Assembly: GCA_050251715.1 (NCBI GenBank)
Contig: JBFWMG010000009.1
Location: 1-64,000, forward strand
Length of the DNA: 64,000 nt
Source of the DNA: JBFWMG01 sp050251715
Lineage (GTDB): Bacteria; Desulfobacterota; Desulfovibrionia; Desulfovibrionales; Desulfovibrionaceae
Reading direction: 5' to 3'
The position numbers and the translations under genes are program-made. Below are positions 18,576 to 26,572 of this stretch, one piece after another (position 1 is the stretch's first letter; every line of letters starts with the position of its first letter). The notes below the pieces were generated by a model, which did no database searches, was not told where the DNA came from, and worked only from the letters and a program-made list of their open reading frames with translations.

Positions 18576-18653
18576 TCAGGCCGATGCATTGACTCCCCAT
18601 CTCAGCTTGCCGTGAACATGCGGCGGCCCCTGCCGTTCGCAAAAATCTTTCCA
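18576..18653 (-). pseudogene. Truncated second copy of a DUF3024 gene
   Basis: Read on the minus strand, this stretch gives KDFCERQGPPHVHGKLRWGV followed by a few residues and a stop. The intact gene at 11387-11740 has KDFCERQGPPAHLHDKLQWGF at the same place. Codons upstream of the Lys (toward 18700) no longer match, and the rest of the protein is missing. The fragment lies between hsdR and the SNF2 gene. Confidence 0.75.
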
Positions 18654-18764
18654 GCTCTTCCGGGTTTCCCGTGGGTGGCTCTTGTCACGAACTGACCGAG
18701 TTATTCTGTCCCCCACGAAAAGCCGAAGATATTCAAGCAACTCAGACGCCGAGTCGGGAACTGC

Positions 18765-21700
18765 TCAAGCAATCATCGTAAAGTATGGTGATGGTATCGT
18801 CGGATATGCCCTAAAAACATGGATAAACACGTCCTCAGCCTTTTGAACGACTTCATCTTCGTCATATACGTCTACAGGAAGCCCTGTCATTTCATCCCAA
18901 AGAAAATTTTTAATCGCAATTCTGACAGCATCACGAGTCGACTCCCTTTCTTTCCAATTTTCGATTTTGAGCTTTTCTTTTTTCAACGTATCGAGCAAAT
19001 CAACTGACACCGCCTTAATTCGTTTGATTTCAGAACCATTGAGATCAGCCTTCTTCAGAAGGTCAAATATAGCCAATGACTCTTCAGTGAGTCCTTCCCG
19101 GACTGCCCGCGCTTCCTCTTCGCTAAGAGCCTCAACGAACATAATCAAGGCTTCGAATGTCTTTTCAATAGTCGCGTGATCCTTTTCTCTGTTGTACTCG
19201 GCGACAATCCCCTCGTAGTGTTTCTGAAAATCAGTCCGCAAGGGGTTTTGCAAAAGGAGACGGCCCAGCTTCTGCTCGATGGCATCCTTCAGGCTCTGAA
19301 TCGTCGTATGCTGGCTTGGGCTCCGTTCAAACTCTTTCCTGAGCTTAGCAAAATCAATTTTGCTGATGTCGTAAGGATCGTTTTCATGACCCACCTGCGC
19401 GGGGTTTGTTTCAATGGCAGTATCAACAACTTCATGAAGACGCCTGATGATGTCGGAAATATCGGCGTGATCCCGATCTTGCTGCAAGCTCTTGTAAACA
19501 ACGTTAATGGCGTCATAATCGGCCCGAAACTCATTGACCCTTTTGACGTTGAAGCAGGCTTTGAATTTCTTGAAGATCTCCCGACACATCACCTCAACGC
19601 GCTTACGGGTCTGATCGTTTTCGTTAGCGGCCTCCTTGGCGGCCAGGATGGCCGCATTCCTTTCGAAACCTGTCATGTTGGTGATATCATCCAATGGAGC
19701 ATTCCCTTTCTCCAGAAAGGCACGAACAAACGCGATTGATTCGGACAGATCCGCAATGAGATCTTCTTCCGGCTTTGCTGGCTCTTGTTCTCCTCCTTTT
19801 CCCCCATGGCCTGAGTCGCCTTGCCCCGCAAAGGTAGCCAGCGCTTTGCGGAGGCTTTTCAGGACCCCACAGTAATCCACGATGAGGCCGTTATTCTTCC
19901 CTTCGTTGACCCTGTTCGCCCTGGCAATGGCCTGCATCAGGGTGTGGGCCTTGAGCGGCTTGTCCAAATACAAGGTAGAAAGGCAGGGGACATCAAAACC
20001 GGTCAGCCACATGGCGCAGACGATGGCAATACGGAACGGGTGTTCCTCCTCTTTGAAGGCATCATCCAAGGCCATACGCTGCATGTTCCTGAATCTTGGC
20101 CTGCTCCGTATAGATTCCGGCAACTCAATGCCTTCCTTAATCAACCGCCGATGGGGCTTAATATCCAGCCCCCATCTGCTGAACTTGTCTACCTCCCCCT
20201 GCTCTTCGCTGACCACCACGGCGGCAACTGTCTCCTTCATCCATTGAATCTGTAGACGCCGGTATATTTCGTCCTGTTCGTCCACCGCAGTTCTCAATTC
20301 CCTTTCAAGCACTGTTATGCGCTCATTCCAATGCTTGAGAATCAACTCGTGCATACGAACGCAGGTGACCTTGTCAATACAAACCAGCATCACCTTTCCG
20401 GTTTCCCACGCCCGCGAATAGTGAAGCACGAGGTCTTGTGCGATCTGATTTAGCCGTTTTCCAGCAGTGATGATGTGGTAATCCCGTTTCAGCTCTTTCT
20501 CGAGCCGCTGCTCCACGTCAATATCGTCGGTCTCCAGCTCTTCCAGTTTCTCGGCGATCCGTTCGTTAAGGTCGCCGATGGCCAGTCCGAGTTTGTCGCC
20601 TCGGGCATCGTAATAGAGTGGGACCGTGGCATTATCCTCCACGGCTCGTTGGAAATCGTAGGTAGAGACATAATCTCCGAACACCCGCCGGGTGATTTCA
20701 TCATTGGAAAAGAGGGGCGTGCCTGTAAAGCCGATATAACTGGCGTTGGGCAGAGCATTGCGCAGATTCAGAGCCAGCGTTCCATACTGCGTTCGGTGCG
20801 CCTCGTCAGTGATGACGATGAGATCGTCTCTGGTGGTGTATTCGCCGCCCGGCCCCACATCCTGATTGAACTTCTGGATCAAGGAGAAAACATAGGCCTT
20901 GTGCTGCGCCATAAGGCTGCTCAAATGCTGTCCGCTTGATGCCCGGCAGGAATCACGGTCATTATCCACCACCCCGCAGCCCGCAAACGTCTTGTATATC
21001 TGGGTGTCGAGGTCGTCGCGGTCCGTGAGCACGACAAAGGTGAAGTTCCCCCCCAACTTGCGGTGAACCTTCCGCGTGAAAAAGACGATTGAATAGCTCT
21101 TCCCGGCTCCCTGCGTATGCCAGAAGACGCCGAGCTTGCCCTGGAGGTTCGCCCTGTCTTTGACCGCCTCGACAGCGCGATTCACGCCGAGGAATTGATG
21201 GTTCCGGGCCAGGATCTTTCTTGGCTCGCCAGCGGAGTCGTCAAAGAGAATATAATTTTCAATCAGATCAATAAGGTTGCGCTTGTCACAAACACCCTTG
21301 AGCAAGGTCGCCATGTCCACAGCACCCGTCTCGTCTTCTTCCAACCGCTTCCAGTCGTTAAAATGCTCAAACCTGCTTGAGATCGACCCAAGCTTGGCAT
21401 CCACCCCATTGGCCAGGATCACTATGGCATTATGGTGGAACAGGTGCGGCACGGTGTCCTTATAATCCAGGAAATTTTTTTCGTAGGCTGCTCGAATATT
21501 CTTGCTGACGTTTTTCAGCTCCATGAACAGCAGGGGAAGGCCGTTGACGAAACCGATGATATCCGCCCGCCGCCGGTAGAGGTCTCCTTTTACCGAGAGT
21601 TCACGCACGCAGAGGAAATGGTTGTTCGTGGGCTCGGCAAAATCCAGCACCCGCAACCGCGCCCGCACACGTTCATCTTTGTCGTTGCGGAACGAGACCT

Positions 21701-22013
21701 GTACGCCGTCCGTGATGAGCTGATATTTTTCTCGATTGGTAGCCAATAGCGTTTGGCTGGCCACCGTGGCGGTAAGTTGGCGCGTCGCGTCATCATAGGC
21801 AGAGTCGGGCAGTCCCGGATTGAGCTTTGCCAGGGCTTGTCGTAAATACCGCGAAAGCACAACCTCTTTGTCCGAGTTCCGTCCCAAGGTTCCGTCCGGG
21901 CCATAGGTTTCGGTGTTGTATGCGTATACGGAGCCCCATCCGAGATAAGTTTCCAGGTATTCGGCTGTGGTCTGCTGGACGAGGATGTCTTCGTTGTATG
22001 GTCCCGCACTCAT
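18765..22013 (-). CDS. hsdR: Type I restriction endonuclease subunit R (HsdR)
   Basis: This 1082-residue protein is the translocating motor and nuclease of a Type I restriction system. The nuclease site is RADIIGFVNGLPLLFMELKN, with the ExK near residue 163. The helicase core has HTQGAGKSYS (near 300), TDEAHRTQYG, GFTGTPLF and IARANRVNEGK. The start ATG 22013 follows AAGGTGA and lies 11 bases after the stop of the helicase-nuclease gene. Length and motif order match HsdR. It needs HsdM and HsdS, both encoded upstream in the same operon, although two other genes lie in between. Confidence 0.93.
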   Translation of the reverse strand: MSAGPYNEDILVQQTTAEYLETYLGWGSVYAYNTETYGPDGTLGRNSDKEVVLSRYLRQALAKLNPGLPDSAYDDATRQLTATVASQTLLATNREKYQLITDGVQVSFRNDKDERVRARLRVLDFAEPTNNHFLCVRELSVKGDLYRRRADIIGFVNGLPLLFMELKNVSKNIRAAYEKNFLDYKDTVPHLFHHNAIVILANGVDAKLGSISSRFEHFNDWKRLEEDETGAVDMATLLKGVCDKRNLIDLIENYILFDDSAGEPRKILARNHQFLGVNRAVEAVKDRANLQGKLGVFWHTQGAGKSYSIVFFTRKVHRKLGGNFTFVVLTDRDDLDTQIYKTFAGCGVVDNDRDSCRASSGQHLSSLMAQHKAYVFSLIQKFNQDVGPGGEYTTRDDLIVITDEAHRTQYGTLALNLRNALPNASYIGFTGTPLFSNDEITRRVFGDYVSTYDFQRAVEDNATVPLYYDARGDKLGLAIGDLNERIAEKLEELETDDIDVEQRLEKELKRDYHIITAGKRLNQIAQDLVLHYSRAWETGKVMLVCIDKVTCVRMHELILKHWNERITVLERELRTAVDEQDEIYRRLQIQWMKETVAAVVVSEEQGEVDKFSRWGLDIKPHRRLIKEGIELPESIRSRPRFRNMQRMALDDAFKEEEHPFRIAIVCAMWLTGFDVPCLSTLYLDKPLKAHTLMQAIARANRVNEGKNNGLIVDYCGVLKSLRKALATFAGQGDSGHGGKGGEQEPAKPEEDLIADLSESIAFVRAFLEKGNAPLDDITNMTGFERNAAILAAKEAANENDQTRKRVEVMCREIFKKFKACFNVKRVNEFRADYDAINVVYKSLQQDRDHADISDIIRRLHEVVDTAIETNPAQVGHENDPYDISKIDFAKLRKEFERSPSQHTTIQSLKDAIEQKLGRLLLQNPLRTDFQKHYEGIVAEYNREKDHATIEKTFEALIMFVEALSEEEARAVREGLTEESLAIFDLLKKADLNGSEIKRIKAVSVDLLDTLKKEKLKIENWKERESTRDAVRIAIKNFLWDEMTGLPVDVYDEDEVVQKAEDVFIHVFRAYPTIPSPYFTMIA

Positions 22014-22024
22014 GCTAGCTCACC

Positions 22025-24517
22025 TTAAAGGTTCTTTAAGCAATGAAAATCAAACCCTTCTAAGCACTCAGGCCAAATCAGCTTTCTTTCTGTAAAGAGG
22101 CGAGTAAGTATACATATAAGAGTCAGAGGCAGAGCTTCAGTTGTCGCGTCTACTATGGTTGCTTTTAACTTCTCGGCTAAGCTTTTGAACTGGTCGAGTT
22201 CGACAACTTGATATTGCTCGGGTGGATTTGAAGTCTCCGTCGCTCCAACAAGTGGGCCAACAAAAATAGGGATAACTTCCCGTGCGTTGACATTGTCTTT
22301 GACCCATTGAATGTGGTCGCTCAGTTGGCCAATCTCTTTCTTTTGGTACTGAGTGGTGGCTTTTTTGTCCGTTTTTACTTCCATGCATAATGCGGGCATT
22401 CCCTCCAAAAACCATAAGACATCAGGACCAGTTCCAAATTCATTATCAGGGCGACTTGATTCGAGACCTAAATATTGTCCTAAATAGCGTAACGCCTCTT
22501 CGGTCTGTCGGGCTGTTCCAGTTCCATTTAACTGCGCTAAATTAAGATCAAAATGTTTAGGCATAGAAACTGAGCCATCCACACTGGACCTTAAATGATG
22601 GGCAAGCTTAATAAATTGTTCTGGAGTAACCTCCCCTTCTTTTGCCCCAATATTTTTGGGTACAGCTGGAATATTTCGATGGTTGATATGGGCGCGTGCA
22701 AACATCTCTTGCGCAGCATTATTATCGCCAAGGAAAAGGTAGGCTGCCCCTAGCCAGAGGCAGTGCCATGCTCCAGTGCTTGCGCTTAGGGTAAATGCAT
22801 CATCTAAAGTAGATGTCAGCGTCTTTACGGCATTTTCGTATTCTCGCTGCCACATAAAAAGCCCATATTCAGCTTCAGACCTCGCCAACTTAGTCAGCAA
22901 TGCGGTATCTACATCAAGCTGCTCCGGTTCGGCCTCGGCCATGAATTCACTGTAAGCCTCGATCCACCTTTCATCCCTCGTTAAGCTTTGATATGTCGCG
23001 TTTATGAGGTCAGCAACTGTGTCTGCTTGCTCAGACACCACATCCCCTAGAGCAATCTGTTTTTGTAAAAAAGGGGGCAGCACTGCTCTGTTTTTCGGTA
23101 CCAGGACCCACTCTACAAGACGTCTTCCTGTTAAAATCACTACTCCATGGTCACTCATCCCACGGGATATTCTGCCAAAACTTTGCACAATCCGTGAGGC
23201 TATTGCTGACCTCAAGGTATTTGCGAGCCCCAATTGCTCCCACAGGTAGCGCTCCAGCGGTCCTGTACCCATGGGCAGGTCGTCTATCGCCATTACACGG
23301 CAAGTATCGCCTGGCAAATCAACGCCGTCATACCTTGCCGCTAATAGAAGCTTTGCTTGGCCAGTATTCGATTTAAACTTAGATACATAGCGAGAAACCT
23401 CATCCTTTGGTGGAGGTTCAGTCAAATCCTGCCATATAACTGCTCGGGCATAACTAGGTACAAGAATCAATGCTTTTTTGTCGCGAATTAAATCCTTCGC
23501 TATTTCGGTGTCTTCTTGGTCTGACGCGATCTGGGCTGGAAAGAGGATCAGTCGCTCACATTCTCCTGCCGTGGTGGATGGCGAGACCACTTCATCCGGA
23601 ATCTTGCCGAAGGTTCGAGCAAAAGCATCTGGGGCAGAGAGAGTAGCTGAAAGGTAGACGCGCCTAACCTCTTTTCTGAAATATGGGAGAGAAATAGTCG
23701 GAACAAATGGCGGCGTGACAACGATTTCTGAGCCAGAGAGCAGGACACAACATGTGTCAATATGATTTTTAATGTGCTCCCAAGCAAACATTGTATTAGG
23801 ACTGTCCTGAAAGTCAGCATCATGGAGAATCCTTAACAGCTCTCCTAGCTGGCCTTTGATCTCAAATGGAGGAACTAAAAAAAGACTGCGTGATCGTTGG
23901 TCTTCTAGTTCTGAATAGCTTCCTGAAAGACCTACCCTTTCATAGTAATTCTTAAACAATGCTGTTATACTAATAAATACATCATGAAATTCATTCTTGG
24001 AAATATGTAGCGAGAAATGGTCTCGAAGAAGGTGTTCAGCAGCGTGCGAGTCATCAAACACCACAGCTGATAATTGCTCATGAAAAAAGCGAGACTTTCC
24101 ATTAAATAGCGCTTGGTAGGTTGTTATGCAGGGAGCGAGGCTGCGAGCAAAAAGATCATTACTGAATGATCCCCGATAGTATGTTGTAACATCAAGACCA
24201 TACCCTTTCGCCTTTTCAGCCGTCTGCTCCACTAACTGAATCGAACTACAGGCGTATAGTACTTTCTCTCTGGTTTCGTTTACCAACGATTGGGCAATCA
24301 GCAAGCCAACCAGAGTCTTACCAGCGCCCGTATTCAAGACTATATTGATGTCCTTTTTGGAACGGCTGCCATGCCATATTCGCAGTGCGTCACCTTGCGC
24401 CAACCATAGATCGTTGACTCCTGTATCAGAGACTTTGAGCTTTTGAAAAAGCTCAATAGGATCAACAGGTGATATGTCCTTCTTTTTGGGCCTTATCTTT
24501 GAAAAATCGAACGCCAT
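22025..24517 (-). CDS. XPD/DinG-like helicase with C-terminal PD-(D/E)XK nuclease-like domain
   Basis: I start this at ATG 24517 (MAFDFSK) behind GGAGG, giving 830 residues. The helicase part has NTGAGKTLVGLLIA (near 60), a degenerate DEAH box VVFDDSHAAEH, VYLSATLSAP, and VQSFGRISRGMSDHG, as in superfamily 2 helicases of the XPD/DinG type. No four-Cys Fe-S signature is evident. The middle is helical and TPR-like (WHCLWLGAAYLFLGDNNAAQ). Near residues 695-730, GTGPDVLW is followed by CMEVKTDKK and KKEIGQLSDH. This reads as a PD-(D/E)XK core with a following Gln. A helicase-nuclease between hsdS and hsdR is not part of classical Type I systems. The nuclease call is from motifs only. Confidence 0.75.
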   Translation of the reverse strand: MAFDFSKIRPKKKDISPVDPIELFQKLKVSDTGVNDLWLAQGDALRIWHGSRSKKDINIVLNTGAGKTLVGLLIAQSLVNETREKVLYACSSIQLVEQTAEKAKGYGLDVTTYYRGSFSNDLFARSLAPCITTYQALFNGKSRFFHEQLSAVVFDDSHAAEHLLRDHFSLHISKNEFHDVFISITALFKNYYERVGLSGSYSELEDQRSRSLFLVPPFEIKGQLGELLRILHDADFQDSPNTMFAWEHIKNHIDTCCVLLSGSEIVVTPPFVPTISLPYFRKEVRRVYLSATLSAPDAFARTFGKIPDEVVSPSTTAGECERLILFPAQIASDQEDTEIAKDLIRDKKALILVPSYARAVIWQDLTEPPPKDEVSRYVSKFKSNTGQAKLLLAARYDGVDLPGDTCRVMAIDDLPMGTGPLERYLWEQLGLANTLRSAIASRIVQSFGRISRGMSDHGVVILTGRRLVEWVLVPKNRAVLPPFLQKQIALGDVVSEQADTVADLINATYQSLTRDERWIEAYSEFMAEAEPEQLDVDTALLTKLARSEAEYGLFMWQREYENAVKTLTSTLDDAFTLSASTGAWHCLWLGAAYLFLGDNNAAQEMFARAHINHRNIPAVPKNIGAKEGEVTPEQFIKLAHHLRSSVDGSVSMPKHFDLNLAQLNGTGTARQTEEALRYLGQYLGLESSRPDNEFGTGPDVLWFLEGMPALCMEVKTDKKATTQYQKKEIGQLSDHIQWVKDNVNAREVIPIFVGPLVGATETSNPPEQYQVVELDQFKSLAEKLKATIVDATTEALPLTLICILTRLFTERKLIWPECLEGFDFHCLKNL

Positions 24518-24599
24518 CGTTAGCGCCTCCTGAAAAAATGCCCGACAAGGCAATCAAGTGGTAATGGTGGAGTGTTCGTAGCCCGTTGTGCAATGACGA

Positions 24600-25427
24600 T
24601 CATCCTCGGCCTCCTGATAAATCGGCGATGGCCGCCTTCAGAACTTGCAGGCAGATTTCAGCGGTATGCTTGTCAGGCCCAAATCTTGAGGCGAGTTGTT
24701 GGTATGGGTGGATGTAGTTACGGAAATCCCGCAACTCGTGGCTGAACTTCTTGACGTCAAGTTTCAAGAGCCCCAACTCGAAGGCTACGTCAATAAACTG
24801 CGCCAGCGTCCACTCGGGGAACTGCTTGACCGTGTTGTTTTTGTCTTTAGGTGCGCTGGCTGCTTGATTGAATTCCTTTGGCCTTTGCAAGGCAACGCCT
24901 AGCAGGATGCCCTCCAAAATGCTTCCGCACAGGAAAATGGTCGCGAGAGGTGCGGCTTTCAGACAGTGTTGCGCCTCTGTCAGGCGGCTCTCAAGCACCG
25001 GTATCAAGTTCGGGTCGATCGAAAGATTTTTGATCGAGATGTCCTGATATTGCCGATGCAGGAACTCCTGCTCCGTGGGCACTTGTTCTGCTTGCTTGCC
25101 AGACAGACGAGCGACAATATCCACCGCACGTCGATATTGTTGGGGGCCAGTGGCTTGCTCATCGTTTGAGGCGGTGTAACACCATACCTCCAACAATCCG
25201 TTTAGAATCTTGCCGACCAATGCGTCCGGCTCGGTCTCCCAAAATGCCCGTAATCGCTTGGCCTTGGAGTCACCGTTGAAAGCGTATTTATCCGAGTAGA
25301 TATCGATCTTGGCGGTGTCACGGAAGAACTCTGAAAAGGTGCCGTTCGAGAAGTCCAGGACATAGCCGCTCGCCATGCCGAAGAGGTCTTCAAAGACCCT
25401 TTTCTCGATTACCTTAAGGCTGCTCAT
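24600..25427 (-). CDS. HEPN-like protein embedded in the Type I locus
   Basis: This 275-residue protein starts at ATG 25427, overlapping the hsdS stop by four bases. It is helical. The segment HCLKAAPLATIFLCGSILEG near residue 155 and the later LRDFRNYIHPYQQ (Rx6H) near 238 fit HEPN-fold proteins found beside Type I genes. HEPN proteins are often ribonucleases or nucleotide transferases acting as toxins or abortive effectors. I cannot tell whether this one is catalytic or structural. The tight coupling to hsdS suggests co-production with the methylase complex. Confidence 0.65.
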   Translation of the reverse strand: MSSLKVIEKRVFEDLFGMASGYVLDFSNGTFSEFFRDTAKIDIYSDKYAFNGDSKAKRLRAFWETEPDALVGKILNGLLEVWCYTASNDEQATGPQQYRRAVDIVARLSGKQAEQVPTEQEFLHRQYQDISIKNLSIDPNLIPVLESRLTEAQHCLKAAPLATIFLCGSILEGILLGVALQRPKEFNQAASAPKDKNNTVKQFPEWTLAQFIDVAFELGLLKLDVKKFSHELRDFRNYIHPYQQLASRFGPDKHTAEICLQVLKAAIADLSGGRG

Positions 25428-26572
25428 ACGGCCACCTCACCATTCATGAGCCGGGGAAGGAGAATGTCGCGGGCTAGAGCAAGAGAAAAATTGTAGTCCT
25501 TGAGACAGACTATTTGACGATGAATCAATGTAGCCAGATCTTCAAAGATCATCGAAATTTTATCGTCCGGGACGAGCATTTTCCTGCTATGAGCAAAGTC
25601 TCGGTTCAAGCCGGGAACTGCAACATCGGTGTTAATGAAGGACATGTGCATGAGGACGTAGTACAGGTACAACCTTGCTGTTTCATTTGACAAAAAATAA
25701 ACTGTATCTATTGGGAAAAAGTCCTTTGAGCTCCAAAATACACTGCCGACATTTCCTTTTCTACCGAGAATGATGCCGGGGCCTTTCACTAAGGCTTTGT
25801 TATGGCTTCCCACCTCGCCACTTGAGCCGTAAACAGGAAAGGGACCCGGGATTCGGATATCTTGTTTTAAGGCCTTCCCGTAACTAAGTGGAGCCACTTC
25901 ACCTAGCGTCTTCCTCTCCCACCCCTCCGGCACGCCATCGACGATCTTGACGTGCTCATGGCCGGGGAAGCGGAGGCGCACAAACCATTCCTTGTAGAGC
26001 AGCCGCGCCGACTCTTCGAGCAACTGGATGCGGCGGCGGTTGTTTTCGATGAGGTCGGCGTAGGCGGAAAGGATTGAGACAATAGAATTTTGTTTTTGAT
26101 AGGGAGGAAGTGGAACTTTCAGTGTTTTTACATTCGTTATGTTGATATTTTGCTGCGCGGCCCCTCGCGCAACTGAAAGCAAACGCTGTTGCCCTACAGT
26201 CGAATTGAACCAGTAACAAAAAAAGTGAGGGTTAGCTTCTTCAACAAGCCGAAACCGAATCAAAAATGCTCCAGGTAGAACAAGTTTGTCATGCCCTTCA
26301 AAAATTGCTGTCGTACCAATTCGCCCTGAGCGCGATATAACGAGATCGCCTTGTTTTAAGAAATGGTTTGCGAAGGCCGCTTCATCAAGCTGTGCTAAAG
26401 GCATATTGTCGTATGAAATATGGCCGTCAGCAGAAATGTCAGTCGTTCGTAGAGTCGCGATATTCCCATCGTCGGCATAAGCTGTTCCTGGAAATCTGGG
26501 GCCAAAGGCACTGTCTTTAACGATGTGGTCAAATACTACCTCTTGCCAAGATAGCTGTGCTAACGAACTCAT
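25424..26572 (-). CDS. hsdS: Type I restriction specificity subunit (HsdS)
   Basis: The 382-residue protein has the two-target-recognition-domain layout of HsdS. The first variable domain (about 1-150) ends at VPLPPYQKQNSIVSIL. The central conserved helix is YADLIENNRRRIQLLEESAR. After a second variable domain the protein ends LLPRLMNGEVAV. It decides the DNA sequence that HsdM methylates and HsdR polices. Its ATG overlaps the hsdM stop by four bases. The target sequence cannot be read from the protein. Confidence 0.93.
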   Translation of the reverse strand: MSSLAQLSWQEVVFDHIVKDSAFGPRFPGTAYADDGNIATLRTTDISADGHISYDNMPLAQLDEAAFANHFLKQGDLVISRSGRIGTTAIFEGHDKLVLPGAFLIRFRLVEEANPHFFCYWFNSTVGQQRLLSVARGAAQQNINITNVKTLKVPLPPYQKQNSIVSILSAYADLIENNRRRIQLLEESARLLYKEWFVRLRFPGHEHVKIVDGVPEGWERKTLGEVAPLSYGKALKQDIRIPGPFPVYGSSGEVGSHNKALVKGPGIILGRKGNVGSVFWSSKDFFPIDTVYFLSNETARLYLYYVLMHMSFINTDVAVPGLNRDFAHSRKMLVPDDKISMIFEDLATLIHRQIVCLKDYNFSLALARDILLPRLMNGEVAV

